Positions 12,820 to 22,837 of a DNA stretch of 64,000 nt are shown here, in pieces. Within the stretch, counting starts at the first letter, position 1, and every line of letters begins with the position of its first letter. The position numbers and the translations under genes were made by a program. The stretch is from CAVUCH01 sp963763095 (GTDB taxonomy: Bacteria; Acidobacteriota; Vicinamibacteria; Vicinamibacterales; JAENWD01): positions 434,001 through 498,000 of the forward strand of contig CAVXNR010000022.1 of NCBI GenBank assembly GCA_963763095.1, written 5' to 3'. The notes below the pieces were generated by a model, which was not told where the DNA came from, ran no database searches, and worked only from the letters and a program-made list of their open reading frames with translations.

Positions 12820-14238
12820 ATGCTGCGTAACAGGCCGTGGTCGTGGATGACGCTGGCGCTCGCGTGGGCCGCGGTGGTGGTCGCGCCAGCCGTCGCAGCG
12901 GGCCAGACGACGCCTGACGACGTCGGCCGCGAGCTCGCGAGCCTCCGGCGCGAGTTGCAGGCACTCCGGGCCGAGGTCGAGTCTCTCAAGGCGGCGCGGA
13001 CCGTACCGGCCGCAGCAAGCCCGCAAACCGAGGCGTCACCCGATGCCGCTCAAGGCCCTACCCTGCCCGCGCCGCTGAGTGCGCCCGCACCTGACCAGCC
13101 GGTCGTCACCAGTGCCTCGCAGGAGGTGCTCGCTCAGCAGATCGCCGAGCTGTCTCAAGTGAAAGTCGAGTCCGTGTCGCGCATGCCCGTGCGGCTGTTC
13201 GGGACGCTGCACGCGAGCGCGTTCTTCAACTCCGGGGAAGCCAACTGGCTGGACAACCCGAACATCGTGGCGGTTTCACCGGCGGACGCCCGGGCCGGAA
13301 CGTTCAGCGCGGGCGTGCGCCAGACCCGTCTCGGCCTGGCCGCGAATGGGCCAACCCTCGGCAGCTTTCGCACCAGCGGCACGGTCGTGGCGGACTTCTT
13401 CGGCGGGGTGCCGGGCTTCCAGACGGGACAGGTGATGGCCTTGCCCCGGCTGCTGGTGGGATTCGCGCGATTGGAGACGAGCCGCACGGCTATCGAGATC
13501 GGCCAGGATCACGTCGTGCTGGCGCCGCGCGATCCCACGTCATTGGCGGCGTTCGCGTTTCCCTCACTATTCAGGTCGGGGAACCTGTACCTGCGCGCGC
13601 CGCAGGTGCGTCTCGAGCGGGCTCTGGGCGCGGGGCTGCGAGCAGCAGGCGCACTCGTTGCGCCGGTCGGCGGCGATTTCCCAGGCGAAGACTACCGGTT
13701 CGTTCCCCCGGCCCTCGCGGGTGAGCGCTCGCGCAGGCCCGCAGTCGAGGGACGTCTGGCGTTCGATTCGAACACGGACGTGGAGGCGGCGCGGGTGGTG
13801 AGCGTCGGCGTCTCAGGGCATTATGGGAGCGAACGCCGGGCCGGTCGCTCCGCAACCGCGTGGGCTGCGGCCCTCGACTTCGCGCTGCGGCGCGATCGCG
13901 TCGGGATCACGGGTGAGGTCTTCGGGGGTGAGAACATCGACGCGTTCGGAGGGGCGACTGGGCTCGACGCGCGCGCCTCCGGGGGATGGGCGGAGTTGCA
14001 GCTGTTCGCGTCTCCGCGGCTGTCATTTCATGGCGGAGCGGGCGTGGACGAGTTGCGCGGCGTGCGCAGCACCGCGCTTCCCCGCCGGCGCAACCGCAGC
14101 GCGTACGGCAGTGTGATCGTGTCGCTCACTCCCGAACTGCAGGGGTCCTTTGAGTACCGCTGGCTGGCCACGCTCCCCGGCGCCGGAAGCGAGCGGCGCA
14201 ACCACCACGTGGACTGGGTGTTCGCTTACAAGTTCTGA
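12820..14238 (+). CDS. DcaP-like outer-membrane porin
   Basis: A 472-residue exported protein. A signal peptide (about residues 1-28, ending VAAGQ) is followed by a short coiled coil (LASLRRELQALRAEVESLK) and an Ala/Pro-rich linker, as in DcaP-type trimeric porins. A long stretch of alternating amphipathic strands starts at PVRLFGTLHASAFFN and ends with WVFAYKF. The terminal Phe is the usual BamA recognition signal of beta-barrel proteins. The ATG at 12820 is the first start that gives a signal peptide. Transport substrate cannot be told. Confidence 0.75.
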   Translation: MLRNRPWSWMTLALAWAAVVVAPAVAAGQTTPDDVGRELASLRRELQALRAEVESLKAARTVPAAASPQTEASPDAAQGPTLPAPLSAPAPDQPVVTSASQEVLAQQIAELSQVKVESVSRMPVRLFGTLHASAFFNSGEANWLDNPNIVAVSPADARAGTFSAGVRQTRLGLAANGPTLGSFRTSGTVVADFFGGVPGFQTGQVMALPRLLVGFARLETSRTAIEIGQDHVVLAPRDPTSLAAFAFPSLFRSGNLYLRAPQVRLERALGAGLRAAGALVAPVGGDFPGEDYRFVPPALAGERSRRPAVEGRLAFDSNTDVEAARVVSVGVSGHYGSERRAGRSATAWAAALDFALRRDRVGITGEVFGGENIDAFGGATGLDARASGGWAELQLFASPRLSFHGGAGVDELRGVRSTALPRRRNRSAYGSVIVSLTPELQGSFEYRWLATLPGAGSERRNHHVDWVFAYKF

Positions 14239-14252
14239 GAGAGCGGGGATCG

Positions 14253-14423
14253 AGGATCAGCGGTCAGGGATCAGCGGTCAGCGGTCAGGGGCAGCGCTCA
14301 ACGGTCCCCGGGAGGTCCAGCTACTGAGTCCTGCGCCGCTGCTGCGAACTGATCGCCAGGTAGCCCGGTCTTTCGGCCGGGGGCCCAACACTGAGCTACC
14401 GCTGATCCCTGACCGCTGATCCT
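14253..14423. repeat. Inverted heptad repeats enclosing a 119-bp segment (REP/MITE-like)
   Basis: Positions 14253-14278 and 14398-14423 form a perfect 26-bp inverted repeat. Each arm is built of 7-nt units (GATCAGC, GGTCAGG, GATCAGC, GGTCAGC, GGTCAGG on the left). The interior contains a G/C-rich hairpin, AGCCCGG-tctttc-GGCCGGG-like, at about 14362-14382. The element fills the spacer between the porin and cupredoxin genes. No ORF lies inside. Confidence 0.75.
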
Positions 14424-14428
14424 GCCCA

Positions 14429-15100
14429 ATGACTGAATCGATGAATCTCCGTCGCACCCTGCTCCTGGTCGCGCTCCTCGTGCTGCCTGTAGCGGCCGCG
14501 TCCGCGGGGGCAGTGTCGGGTGCCATTCGAACAGTCGTCGCTGCCGGCGCCCGCCCGGCGATCGCCGTCGTGTACGCGGAGCCGATCGACGTCGCGGCGC
14601 CGCGGCGTCCCGGACGATTCACGCTGCGGCAGAAGAACAAGACCTTTCAGCCCAGCGTCCTCGCGATCCCCCTGGGCTCCACGGTGGAGTTCCCGAACGA
14701 CGACCTGATCTTCCACAACGTGTTCTCGCTCGCCGGGCCGGAGCCTTTCGACCTTGGCCTGTACCGCGCGGGCGCGTCGCGCTCGCGCGCGTTCACGGCG
14801 GCTGCCGCGTATCGCGTGTTCTGCAACATCCACCCGCAGATGACCGCCCTCATCGTCGTGGTGCCGACCCCATACGTGACGCTCGCCGGTCCGGACGGCC
14901 GTTACACGCTCGACCTCCCCCCGGGACGCTACCGCGTGACGGCCCTGTCGAACCGCGCCCGGGCCGTGACCGCGGAAATCACCAGCCTTGCCGGCGCGAG
15001 CGCCGCGCCCGACGTGACCCTCGACGAGTCGGGCTTTGTCTCCGCCATGCACAAGAACAAGCACGGCCAGGACTATCCGCCCGAAAGCTACAAGCAATGA
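14429..15100 (+). CDS. Periplasmic cupredoxin-domain protein (MauL-like)
   Basis: A 223-residue secreted protein with an N-terminal signal peptide (LLLVALLVLPVAAASAGA). Its cupredoxin fold carries the type I copper ligand pattern: His96 (DDLIFHNVF), Cys132, His135 and Met138 (FCNIHPQM). A carboxypeptidase-regulatory-like segment (DGRYTLDLPPGRYRVTAL) follows. Proteins of this kind are often annotated as methylamine-utilisation protein, but no methylamine dehydrogenase genes are nearby, so a general electron-transfer or copper-binding role is more cautious. Two in-frame ATGs (14429, 14441) are possible starts. Convergent with the kinase gene. Confidence 0.82.
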   Translation: MTESMNLRRTLLLVALLVLPVAAASAGAVSGAIRTVVAAGARPAIAVVYAEPIDVAAPRRPGRFTLRQKNKTFQPSVLAIPLGSTVEFPNDDLIFHNVFSLAGPEPFDLGLYRAGASRSRAFTAAAAYRVFCNIHPQMTALIVVVPTPYVTLAGPDGRYTLDLPPGRYRVTALSNRARAVTAEITSLAGASAAPDVTLDESGFVSAMHKNKHGQDYPPESYKQ

Positions 15101-15133
15101 GAGGGTCGCGGGTGGAGTTGCCCCGAGCGCCGC

Positions 15134-16912
15134 TTACGTGCGCCGGCCGCGGTTGGAAATGAACCACACGGAGCCCGCGATGGTGAGCGCGATCGCGGCG
15201 AGTCCGATCAGGACAATCCCTCGCTCCATGCGACGGTAGGGTTCGAGCGCATCCGCATCGGACTTCAGCAGCACGGCCGACACCGGCGGATCGCGTTGCA
15301 GGATGACTTCGCGGGCGGCCACGCTCCCGCCGGCAACGTCGATGTGCACCGTCGCGTCTGTGCGCCCGCCTTGCGCCCGCCACTGTGCGATTGAGGTCCA
15401 GGGCGCCTGCCCGCTACGCACCGTCGTCCCGAGCGCCTGATCCGCCGCGAGCAGCACCACGTCGTCCTGTGTAGCCTCACCGATGGCGCGTGCGAACGCA
15501 CCGTCGACAGGCACGGCGGCGACGACGTGCCCGAACACCGTGCCGCGCGCTTCCGATTCGGCGGCTGCGGCGTGGTGCGGCCTCCCGGCGAGCGTTACGA
15601 TCGACATCGCGTTCGGCGCATTCAGCAACGCCGGGAGCGATGTCTTCTCCGTCCCCACCGTGGGCTGGTCGGTGCGCGCGAGCGCCTCGCCGGCGGGGTC
15701 GAACGCCAGCAGAATCCCCGTGCCCGGGTTGCGCTGCTGGTACGCGAGCAGGTAATCGCGAATCGTCGCGGTGTCTGTTTCGAAGAGCGCCTTCAGCTCT
15801 GGAAAGGAGGCCACGAGCCGCGCGGCGAGCCGCAAGCCCGTGAGCCGTTCCTGCTGCATGCGGGCGACGATGGCCTGCACCCGCCCCAGCTCGGCATCGA
15901 TGTGCTGGGAGGCGAGCCGGCTGGACATCAAGTGCACGTACGCCCACGTGGCAGCGACGAAGATCAGCACGACGACGGTGGGCAGGAGTGCAACGCGAAG
16001 CCTCAGCGGCACAGGCGTGTGGCCGTCTCCGGGGTGGAGCGTGGCCGGAACGGGGACCTCCACACGCGTTCCGAGCGTGTCGAGCATGAAGGCCAGATCG
16101 GCGGCGGATCCGGGGCGGTCCGCAGGCCGCTTCTGGAGGCAGCGCTCGACCAGGCGCGCGACGCCCGCTGGGAGGCCCGTCACGTGGTCGAGAGGAGGCG
16201 CATCCTCCCGCAGGATGGCCGTCAGCGTCTCGAAGGCGGTTTGCCGCGCGAACGGGTTCCCACCCGACAGCATTTCGTGCAGCACGATACCCAGGGAAAA
16301 CACGTCGGAGCGCGGCGTGGGCACCACCCCCTCGGCCTGCTCGGGGGACACGTAGGCAGGGGTGCCGACGAAGGCCCCTGGCTGGGTCGAGGCGACGGTC
16401 ATCTCGCCCGCAGCGTTCGCACCAGCCCGATCCCAGTGCGCGAGCCCGAAGTCGAGGATCTTCACCCGCCCCTCTTCGGTCACGAACAGGTTCTCCGGCT
16501 TGAGGTCACGATGGACGATCCCGCGCTCGTGGGCCGTCGCCAGCCCGTGCGCAACCTGTGCGGCATATTCAAGCGCCCGGCGGATCGGGAGCGGTCCTCC
16601 GGCAGCCAGCCGCTGGCGCAAGGTCTCGCCCCGAAGCAGCTCGGTGACGACGAAGGTGACGCCGTCGGCCGTCGTCCCGACATCGAACAACGCGAGGATG
16701 TTGGGATGCGCGAGGGCAGCCACCGCGCGGGCTTCGCGCTCGAAGCGCTCCCGGACGAGCGGGTCGTCGGCGGTGGAGCTGAGCACGACCTTGATCGCCA
16801 CATCGCGCCCGAGGCGCGGATCGCGCGCCCGGTAGACCTCGCCCATGCCGCCTGCGCCGAGCGGAGACAGGATTTCGTACGGGCCGAGGCGTGTGCCGGG
16901 CGCGAGTGGCAT
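15134..16912 (-). CDS. Membrane Ser/Thr protein kinase with extracytoplasmic sensor domain
   Basis: A 592-residue PknB-type kinase. The kinase domain (about residues 10-270) has GAGGMGEVYRA (P-loop), Lys41 in VAIKV, HRDLKPEN with HRD at 134-136, DFG at 154-156 and GTPAYVSPEQA. A membrane helix follows (VALLPTVVVLIFVAATWAYV), then an about 220-residue extracytoplasmic region with a Cache-like look, and a second helix (LIGLAAIALTIAGSVWFI) with a very short basic tail. The start at MPLAPGTRLGPYEIL (ATG at 16912) is chosen over a longer frame because it begins at the kinase domain. All catalytic residues are present, so it should be active. Confidence 0.9.
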   Translation of the reverse strand: MPLAPGTRLGPYEILSPLGAGGMGEVYRARDPRLGRDVAIKVVLSSTADDPLVRERFEREARAVAALAHPNILALFDVGTTADGVTFVVTELLRGETLRQRLAAGGPLPIRRALEYAAQVAHGLATAHERGIVHRDLKPENLFVTEEGRVKILDFGLAHWDRAGANAAGEMTVASTQPGAFVGTPAYVSPEQAEGVVPTPRSDVFSLGIVLHEMLSGGNPFARQTAFETLTAILREDAPPLDHVTGLPAGVARLVERCLQKRPADRPGSAADLAFMLDTLGTRVEVPVPATLHPGDGHTPVPLRLRVALLPTVVVLIFVAATWAYVHLMSSRLASQHIDAELGRVQAIVARMQQERLTGLRLAARLVASFPELKALFETDTATIRDYLLAYQQRNPGTGILLAFDPAGEALARTDQPTVGTEKTSLPALLNAPNAMSIVTLAGRPHHAAAAESEARGTVFGHVVAAVPVDGAFARAIGEATQDDVVLLAADQALGTTVRSGQAPWTSIAQWRAQGGRTDATVHIDVAGGSVAAREVILQRDPPVSAVLLKSDADALEPYRRMERGIVLIGLAAIALTIAGSVWFISNRGRRT

Positions 16913-17077
16913 GCGGGCCGCCGTGAGCCCGAAGTATACGGGAAGCGTGTCGGGGCGGATGAGGCTGGCGCGCACGGTCAAGGATGGAAATTCTGTGAGC
17001 CGCACAGTCCCGATCGACCACAAGTCCGCTGAAGCGGGATCCCACGTCTGGCGGTGCGTCGAGCGACCGGGCTCCCG

Positions 17078-17124
17078 GCCTGCTGCCTCCTGCTGCCCCC
17101 GCGTACCGCCTACCGCCTACCGCC
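17078..17124. repeat. Heptad-phased spacer before aldo/keto reductase (GCCTACC type)
   Basis: From 17078 in 7-nt steps: GCCTGCT, GCCTCCT, GCTGCCC, CCGCGTA, CCGCCTA, CCGCCTA, then CCGCC. It ends 1 nt before an ATG at 17126. Confidence 0.65.
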
Positions 17125-17146
17125 GATGAAAAGTTATAGTCGCGGG

Positions 17147-18114
17147 ATGCGCAACCGGACGTATCCCCGAACTGGATGGCAGGTCTCCGAAATCGGCTAT
17201 GGCATGTGGGGCATGGGTGGCTGGACGGGATCGGACGACGAGCAGTCGCTGGAAGCGCTCGACGTGGCAATCGGGCTCGGGTGCAACTTCTTCGACACGG
17301 CGTGGGCTTACGGCAGTGGCCACAGCGAGGAACTGCTCGGCCAGACGCTGCAGCGTCACGCCGGGAAGCGCCTCTACGTCGCCACCAAGGTGCCGCCGAA
17401 GAACTTCGTCTGGCCCGGCAAGGCCGAGACGCCGATTGCCGACGTCTTCCCGCCGGATCACATCCGCGAGTACACCGAGAAGAGCCTCCATAACCTCGGG
17501 ATTCCAGACACTCGACCTGCAGCAGCTGCACGTCTGGAGCGATGCGTGGGCGGACGACGACGGCTGGAAGCGGGCGGTCGAGGGCCTGAAGCGCGAGAAG
17601 CTGATCACCAGCTTCGGGATCAGCGTGAACCGGTGGGAGCCCGCGAACGTCCTCAGGGCACTCGAATCCGGGCTCGTGGACAGCGTGCAGGTCGTCTACA
17701 ACATCTTCGACCAGGACCCCGAGGATGTGCTGTTCCCGTATTGCCAGCAGCACGGGATCGCCATCATCGCGCGCGTGCCGTTCGACGAAGGCAGCCTCAC
17801 GGGCGACGCTGCGCGCCGACATGACGTGGCCCGAGGGCGACTGGCGCAACCTGTATTTCACCCCGCCGCAGCTGCGCGAGACGCTCGACCGCGTGGATCG
17901 GCTGATGCCGCTCGTGCCACCTGGGCAGAGCCTGCCCGAGCTGGCCTTGCGGTTCATCCTCCACCATCCTGCCGTGACGACCACGATCCCCGGGATGCGG
18001 CGGCCGGAGCACGTCAGGGCCAATCTGGCCGCCAGTGACGGACAGCCGCTCCCGGCGGAGTTGCTCGCGCGGTTGAAAGAGCACCGCTGGGAGCGGGATT
18101 GGCAGGTGCCGTGA
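17147..18114 (+). CDS. Aldo/keto reductase (two apparent frameshifts)
   Basis: An NADPH-dependent oxidoreductase of the AKR superfamily, about 320 residues in total. It begins MRNRTYPRTGWQVSEIGYG, the family N-terminus; an upstream ATG at 17126 is also in frame. FFDTAWAYGSGHSEELLG carries catalytic Asp and Tyr, and LYVATKVPPKN the catalytic Lys. The sequence continues in a second frame after about 17505 (TLDLQQLHVWSDAW, SFGISVNRWEPANV) and in a third after about 17810 (WRNLYFTPPQLRET, TTTIPGMRRPEHVRANL), finishing at 18114. The pieces join into one normal family member, so I treat the breaks as indels. Substrate unknown. Confidence 0.8.
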
Positions 18115-18180
18115 CGGCGGGCTAAGGCGAGCGTGTGGACGTAGTGCCGTAGGCAGCGGAGGCAATCCGTCCCTGAACCC

Positions 18181-18212
18181 TTGGAGCAAGGCCCCTCGCA
18201 CTCTGGTATAAT
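18181..18212 (+). promoter_or_regulatory. Candidate promoter for rpmE
   Basis: A perfect TATAAT -10 at 18207-18212, with TTGGAG at 18181-18186 as a weak, widely spaced (20 nt) -35. It lies about 33 nt upstream of the rpmE start. Confidence 0.55.
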
Positions 18213-18244
18213 CACGTTTTGCCCGAACACCCTAGGAGCCTGCA

Positions 18245-18517
18245 GTGAAGCCCGAGATTCACCCGAAGTACCACGAGGTCGACGCGCGCTGTGCGTGCGG
18301 CGCGACCTGGAAGGCGCACTCGACCAAGAACGAGCTGCACCTGGAAATCTGCTCGAATTGCCACCCGTTCTTCACGGGCCGGCAGAAGCTCCTCGATACG
18401 GAGGGCCGCGTCGAGCGGTTCACGAAGAAGTTCGGCGCGCAGACCGTCGAGGGCCGCAAGGCCGCGACCAAGGCCCGCCAGGACAAGAAAAAGGCTGACG
18501 CCACCGCCAGCCGATAG
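18245..18517 (+). CDS. rpmE: 50S ribosomal protein L31
   Basis: A 90-residue L31 of the zinc-containing (C+) type. The N-terminus KPEIHPKYHEV and the metal ligands Cys16, Cys18, Cys36 and Cys39 (CSNCHPFFTGRQK) are intact. A lysine-rich C-terminal tail extends somewhat past the usual ~70 residues. The start is a GTG at 18245 with AGGAG at 18234-18238. It is a monocistronic unit: TATAAT promoter upstream and a strong terminator 8 nt after the stop. Confidence 0.95.
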   Translation: MKPEIHPKYHEVDARCACGATWKAHSTKNELHLEICSNCHPFFTGRQKLLDTEGRVERFTKKFGAQTVEGRKAATKARQDKKKADATASR

Positions 18518-18524
18518 CCTCTAC

Positions 18525-18565
18525 GGGACCGGCCTGTCAGGCCGGTCCCGCCTCTTCCTCTTCCA
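18525..18565 (+). terminator. Intrinsic terminator after rpmE
   Basis: GGGACCGGCC (18525-18534), loop TGTCA, GGCCGGTCCC (18540-18549): a perfect 10-bp stem. A C/T-rich tract (GCCTCTTCCTCTTCC) follows. Confidence 0.85.
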
Positions 18566-18728
18566 ACGACATCTTCCTGCGACCGACGGGCGTTCGTTCC
18601 AGACACTCCGTGCGTGAGCCTTGGCAACCCGCGGATGGCGCGAACCTGCCTGACGGACGATAGCCCGCAATACTGCGCAGCACAGGCGCCTGCTCGACGG
18701 CTAACGGCCCTGAGGAATCTGGACGCTC

Positions 18729-20177
18729 TCAGCCCCAGAGGAAGGCCTCGCGGGGCGTCGGCACCGGCCCGCCGCTCGTGACGATCTTGCGATCGAGCCG
18801 CGCGAGCCGCTGGTCGATACCGCGGTGCGCACCGGCCACGCGCCGCGTCTGCTCGGCGAACCGACGCGCCTGATCCAGGTCGCGCGAACGGTGCTCATGA
18901 TGGATTGCGAGCGCTTCGAGCGCGTCGCGCATCAGCGCGGGAGGACAGCGCCGCGCGCGCGTGATGGCCTCCCAGTGTGCTGCCGCGTCGAGATATCGCG
19001 CCGTGCGGCGGCACCGCAGGGCGAGGGCGTGCAGCGCCTCCAGGCGCACCTCTTCGTCCTCCGCCTGCCACGACCTCGACGCCAGTTCCATGGCCCGGCG
19101 GTAACAGGCCTCGGCACGATCCCAGGCCGCCACACGCCCGAGCAGGCGCGCGATCCCGAGGCACTCGCGCGCGCCATCCACCGCCGGATGGTCCTCCGCC
19201 AGCAGCCGGCACGCGCGCGCGGTCAAGGCCGCGAGCGACACGAGGTCCAGGCGGTTGTGCTCGAGCACGGGCTCGAGCGGCGACGCATCCCCGGAACGGA
19301 GGAACGCGAAGTACCGCGTCGGGATCTCGAATCCGGGAACGTCGCCCGTCCTCTGCACGCCGAGCAGCGCATGCTCGAGGGCTGAGAGCGTGCAGCTCTC
19401 GCGCTGCGCCCCGGGCACGTTCACGAGCGGCCGCGCGCCTCGCCACAGCCGCCGCGCCGGGTGCAGCATGTCGAGATGCGGCCGGTCGTCCAGCGGTGTT
19501 CGCTGACGATTGAAGATGAACCGCGTCTCGAGCACCGGGAGGTCGAAGGTTTTGCCGTTGTAGGTCACCAGCGGACCGCACGAGTCGAGCCGCTCGCGCA
19601 CGGCCGCGAGCAGGGCACGTTCGAGCGCGTGGCCCACCATGAAGTACCTGCCGCACGCGGAACCCGCCGGGCTCGAACCACGCGCAGCCCACCAGGAAGG
19701 CATACGTGCCCGCGCCGCCGGCGATGCCGGTGGTCTCGAGATCCAGGAACAGGATGTCGCCGCGTGCCGGCCCGGCGTCCGCTGCCCGCGTCCCGACGGT
19801 CGGCTGCTCACCCGGCGCCCTCACCTCTCCACGAGGCTCCTGCAAGGATGGGGAGACCGGGTGCGTCATGGTGCACATGGCATGCGCAGTCGCCGATGCG
19901 GAGCAGCCCGTGCAGATGCTGGTGGTCGTACACACGCTCGACGATGACGCAGGGTCCGGCTGACGTGTCGTGGACCGAACCGCCAAGCGCATGCGCAGCC
20001 GCGCTGCGCGAGACGCTGGCCGACCGTCTGCGGGGTCGCGTCCCCACCGATCACATCGATCGGGATGCCGGGGCTCGATTCGCCCGAACCGATGCCGCCC
20101 GCAGAGGGTACGGGCGGGAGCTGCTGCGACTCGCCCCGCATCATCTCGCGCAGCCGGGCGCCGAGCCTGGAAGTCAT
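18729..20177 (-). CDS. RNase H-like exonuclease, YprB/MrfB-like (apparent frameshifts)
   Basis: A DnaQ-like 3'-5' exonuclease, about 480 residues. The start ATG at 20177 overlaps the upstream helicase stop (ATGA); MTSRLGARLREMM is a plausible N-terminus. The nuclease core begins DILFLDLETTGIAGGAGTYAFLVG (DxE metal ligands), then crosses a frame change near 19640 to LVTYNGKTFDLPVLETRF and HNRLDLVSLAALT, which carry further acidic ligands. The C-terminal third is a helical TPR-like region (WDRAEACYRRAMELA, RTARYLDAAAHWEAI). At least one more frame change lies between 19830 and 20060. In Bacillus subtilis the related pair YprA/YprB (MrfA/MrfB) repairs mitomycin C lesions, so a lesion-excision role with the upstream helicase is a reasonable inference. 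Confidence 0.78.
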
Positions 20178-22663
20178 GACGTGGACAGCGCAGGCGTGAG
20201 GAGGCGATCGAGCAGCGTGAGCGCCACCTGCTTGGCGAGCGGGCCGCTCTCGCCGATCGGGCCGACGCAGGTGGGACACCCGTGATCGCACGCGCAACTC
20301 GAAATCAGGGCGCGTGTCTCCCCGAGCAGCTGATCGTGCATGCCGAAGAGCGGCTCGCTGAAACCGATCCCGCCCGGGTAGTTGTCGTACACGAACACGC
20401 GGGGCTCGTCGAGTTCCGCACCCGGCCGCACGCCGAAGGAGCCGGGCCTTGCCGCGGCATCCGCCGCGCCATCCTCGCCGGTGCCTATGGAGATCCCGAT
20501 GTCCTGCCCGTCGCACATGAGCAGCAACTGCGCCACGTGCCGCATCGCGAACGACAGCCCGATCACGCCATCCCGCCGGTCGTCCGCGCTGAACGGCAAC
20601 GCCGCCATCATCTCGCGCGGCAGCGTCAGCCAGTAGGCGGTCGTGTGCATCTGCTGCTCGGGCAGGTCCAGTTCCCCCGACCCGATGTTCTCGTTGGTGT
20701 AGAACTTGATCTTCTTGAAGCCGACCACGCGCGAGACGACGTGCACCTCGCCGTGCGAGCGGCGCCCGGGGCCTGCGTCCGGGCCGGCCTCGCCCACGTC
20801 GGACTGGAACACGTCCAGGATGGTCACCCGCGAGTACGTGATCGCCGTCGGTGTAGTAGTCGCAGTCCACCTCGCGCACGAACGCCTTGCGGTTGTCGTG
20901 GTCCAGGCGCTCCACCTGATACAACTTGCCTTCGACGATGTAGATCGCCTTCTCGTGGAGGGTGGACGGGCCGCTGGTGAAGTCCGTTTCACCGATGACG
21001 GTCGGGCCGTGCGTCAGATCGATGATCACGAAGTTGTCGGACGAAATGGATCGCAGGCTCACCGCATCGGCGGGATACGACTCGGTCGTCCAGTTCCACT
21101 GCGCGCTGCCGTCCTCTCCCTCGGACCGGTGGACGAAGCCCTGTTCCGACAGGATCCCGAGGATCTCCTGCACGTCTTCGCGGCCGAAGCGTTCGCTGTC
21201 GGCAAACGGCAGCTCGAACGCCGCGCACTTGATGTGGTCGACGAGGATGTGCAGGTTGTCGGGATTGACCAGCGCGTGCTCGGGTGACGCGTCGAAGAAG
21301 TACGAGGGATGGCGCACGACGAACTGATCGATCGGCGCGCTGCTCGCCACCATGAGGGCCGCCGATCGTCCGGCGCGTCGCCCCGCGCGCCCGGCACGCT
21401 GCCAGGTGGCGGCAATCGTGCCCGGGTAGCCGGCCATCACCGACGACGTCGAGTGCGCCGATGTCGATGCCGAGCTCCAGCGCGTTGGTCGACACCACCG
21501 CGCGCACGGTGCCCTCCCGCAGGCCGCGCTCGATCTCGCGCCGGCGCTTCGGCAGGTAGCCGCCGCGGTACCCGCGGATCTGATCGCCGCCTCCCGGCGC
21601 GGTGTCGAAGTCTTCCTTCAAGTACGTCGTCAGGATCTCCGTCGAGAGGCGGCTCTGGCAGAAGACGATCAGCTGCAGGTTGCGCTTCAGGAACTCGGAC
21701 GCGACGCGACGCGCCTCCGAGAGGTACGAGCGCCGGATGCCGAGCTGCTGGTTCACCACCGGCGGGTTCACGAACAGGAAGAACTTCTCGCCGCGCGGGG
21801 CGCCGCTCTCGGCCACCAGCTCGAAGGGCCGCTCGGCGAGGCGCTCGGCGAGCTCGCCCGGGTTCGCGATCGTGGCGGAGGAACAGATGAAGACCGGGTC
21901 GCTGCCATAGTGCTGGCAGATGCGCCGCAACCGGCGCAGGACGTTCGAGAGGTGGCTGCCGAACACGCCGCGATACGCGTGCAGCTCGTCGATGATCACG
22001 AACCGGAGATTCTCGAACAGCTTCGCCCAACGCGGATGGTGCGGCAGCACGCCGGCATGCAGCATGTCGGGGTTGCTGAGCACCACGTGCGCACGCGTGC
22101 GGATCGCACGGCGCGCATCCTGGGGTGTGTCGCCGTCGTACGTGAAGACGCCGATCTCCACACCGGCCGCATGGTTGATGTGCTCGCTGAGCTCGTGCAG
22201 CTCGGCGAGCTGGTCCTGGGCAAGCGCCTTGGTCGGAAACAGGTAGAGCGCGCGCGTAGAGGGGTCCTGCAGGATGCGGCTCAGCACCGGGGCGTTGTAG
22301 CAGAGGGTCTTCCCCGACGCCGTCGGCGTGGTGACGACGACGTTGCGGCCGGCGAGCGCGTGATCGAGGGCGGCCGCCTGGTGCGAATAGAGCTCGGCAA
22401 CCCCGCGGGCTTCCAGGGCGGCTCGGAGACGCGGGTCGATGGCGTCAGGCCAGGGGGCGTGCACGGCCGCACGCGCCGGGATCGCCCGGACGGCTGTGAC
22501 CCAGCCGTCTGGCGAATCCGGCGCGGTCGTGAAGGCGTCCCGCAGCAAACCGGTCGAGGGCAGCCTGCAGTGCCTGTTCCTTGGCGGGTCCCGATGACCG
22601 GCGGATGAGCGCCGTGCCCGTCGCGCCGCCCTCATCGTCGTCGAACGGAAACCGCGCGGGCAT
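20174..22663 (-). CDS. DEAD/DEAH-box helicase with DUF1998, YprA/MrfA-like (apparent frameshifts)
   Basis: A superfamily 2 helicase of about 830 residues. Read from the ATG at 22663 (MPARFPFDDDEGG), it has a frame change near 22540, then LYSHQAAALDHALAG, Walker A TPTASGKT, FPTKALAQDQ, IIDELHAYRGVFGSH (DEVH-type box), CSSATIANP and TNALELGIDIGALD (motif V). After a frame change near 21440, motif VI follows as QRAGRAGRRAGRS. After another near 20840 the DUF1998 domain ends with four cysteines (CACDHGCPTC) and LLDRLLTPALSTS. All helicase motifs survive across the frames, so an intact gene with indel errors is likely. Coupled by ATGA to the exonuclease gene. Confidence 0.82.
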
Positions 22664-22714
22664 GGGCACGGATGGTAACACGAACAAACGGAGAAAGGCC
22701 GCTTGTTGGCTGGC

Positions 22715-22805
22715 GGCGGGCGGCGGGCGGCGGGCGGGCAGAGGGCAGACGGAGCGCGCATCCTCTTGTCGCCCGCCGCCCGCCGCCCGCCGCCCGCCGC
22801 CTGTC
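22715..22805. repeat. Inverted heptad arrays (GGCGGGC / GCCCGCC)
   Basis: Left half: GGCGGGC three times (22715-22735) then GGGCAGA twice. Right half: GCCCGCC four times (22771-22798) then GCCTGTC. The two halves are complementary and could form a stem of 21 bp around a 35-nt centre. The array fills the divergent spacer between the helicase and the dehydrogenase gene. Confidence 0.8.
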
Positions 22806-22837
22806 GCGAGGGCACTCCCTTTGCTGCCGCTGACGGT

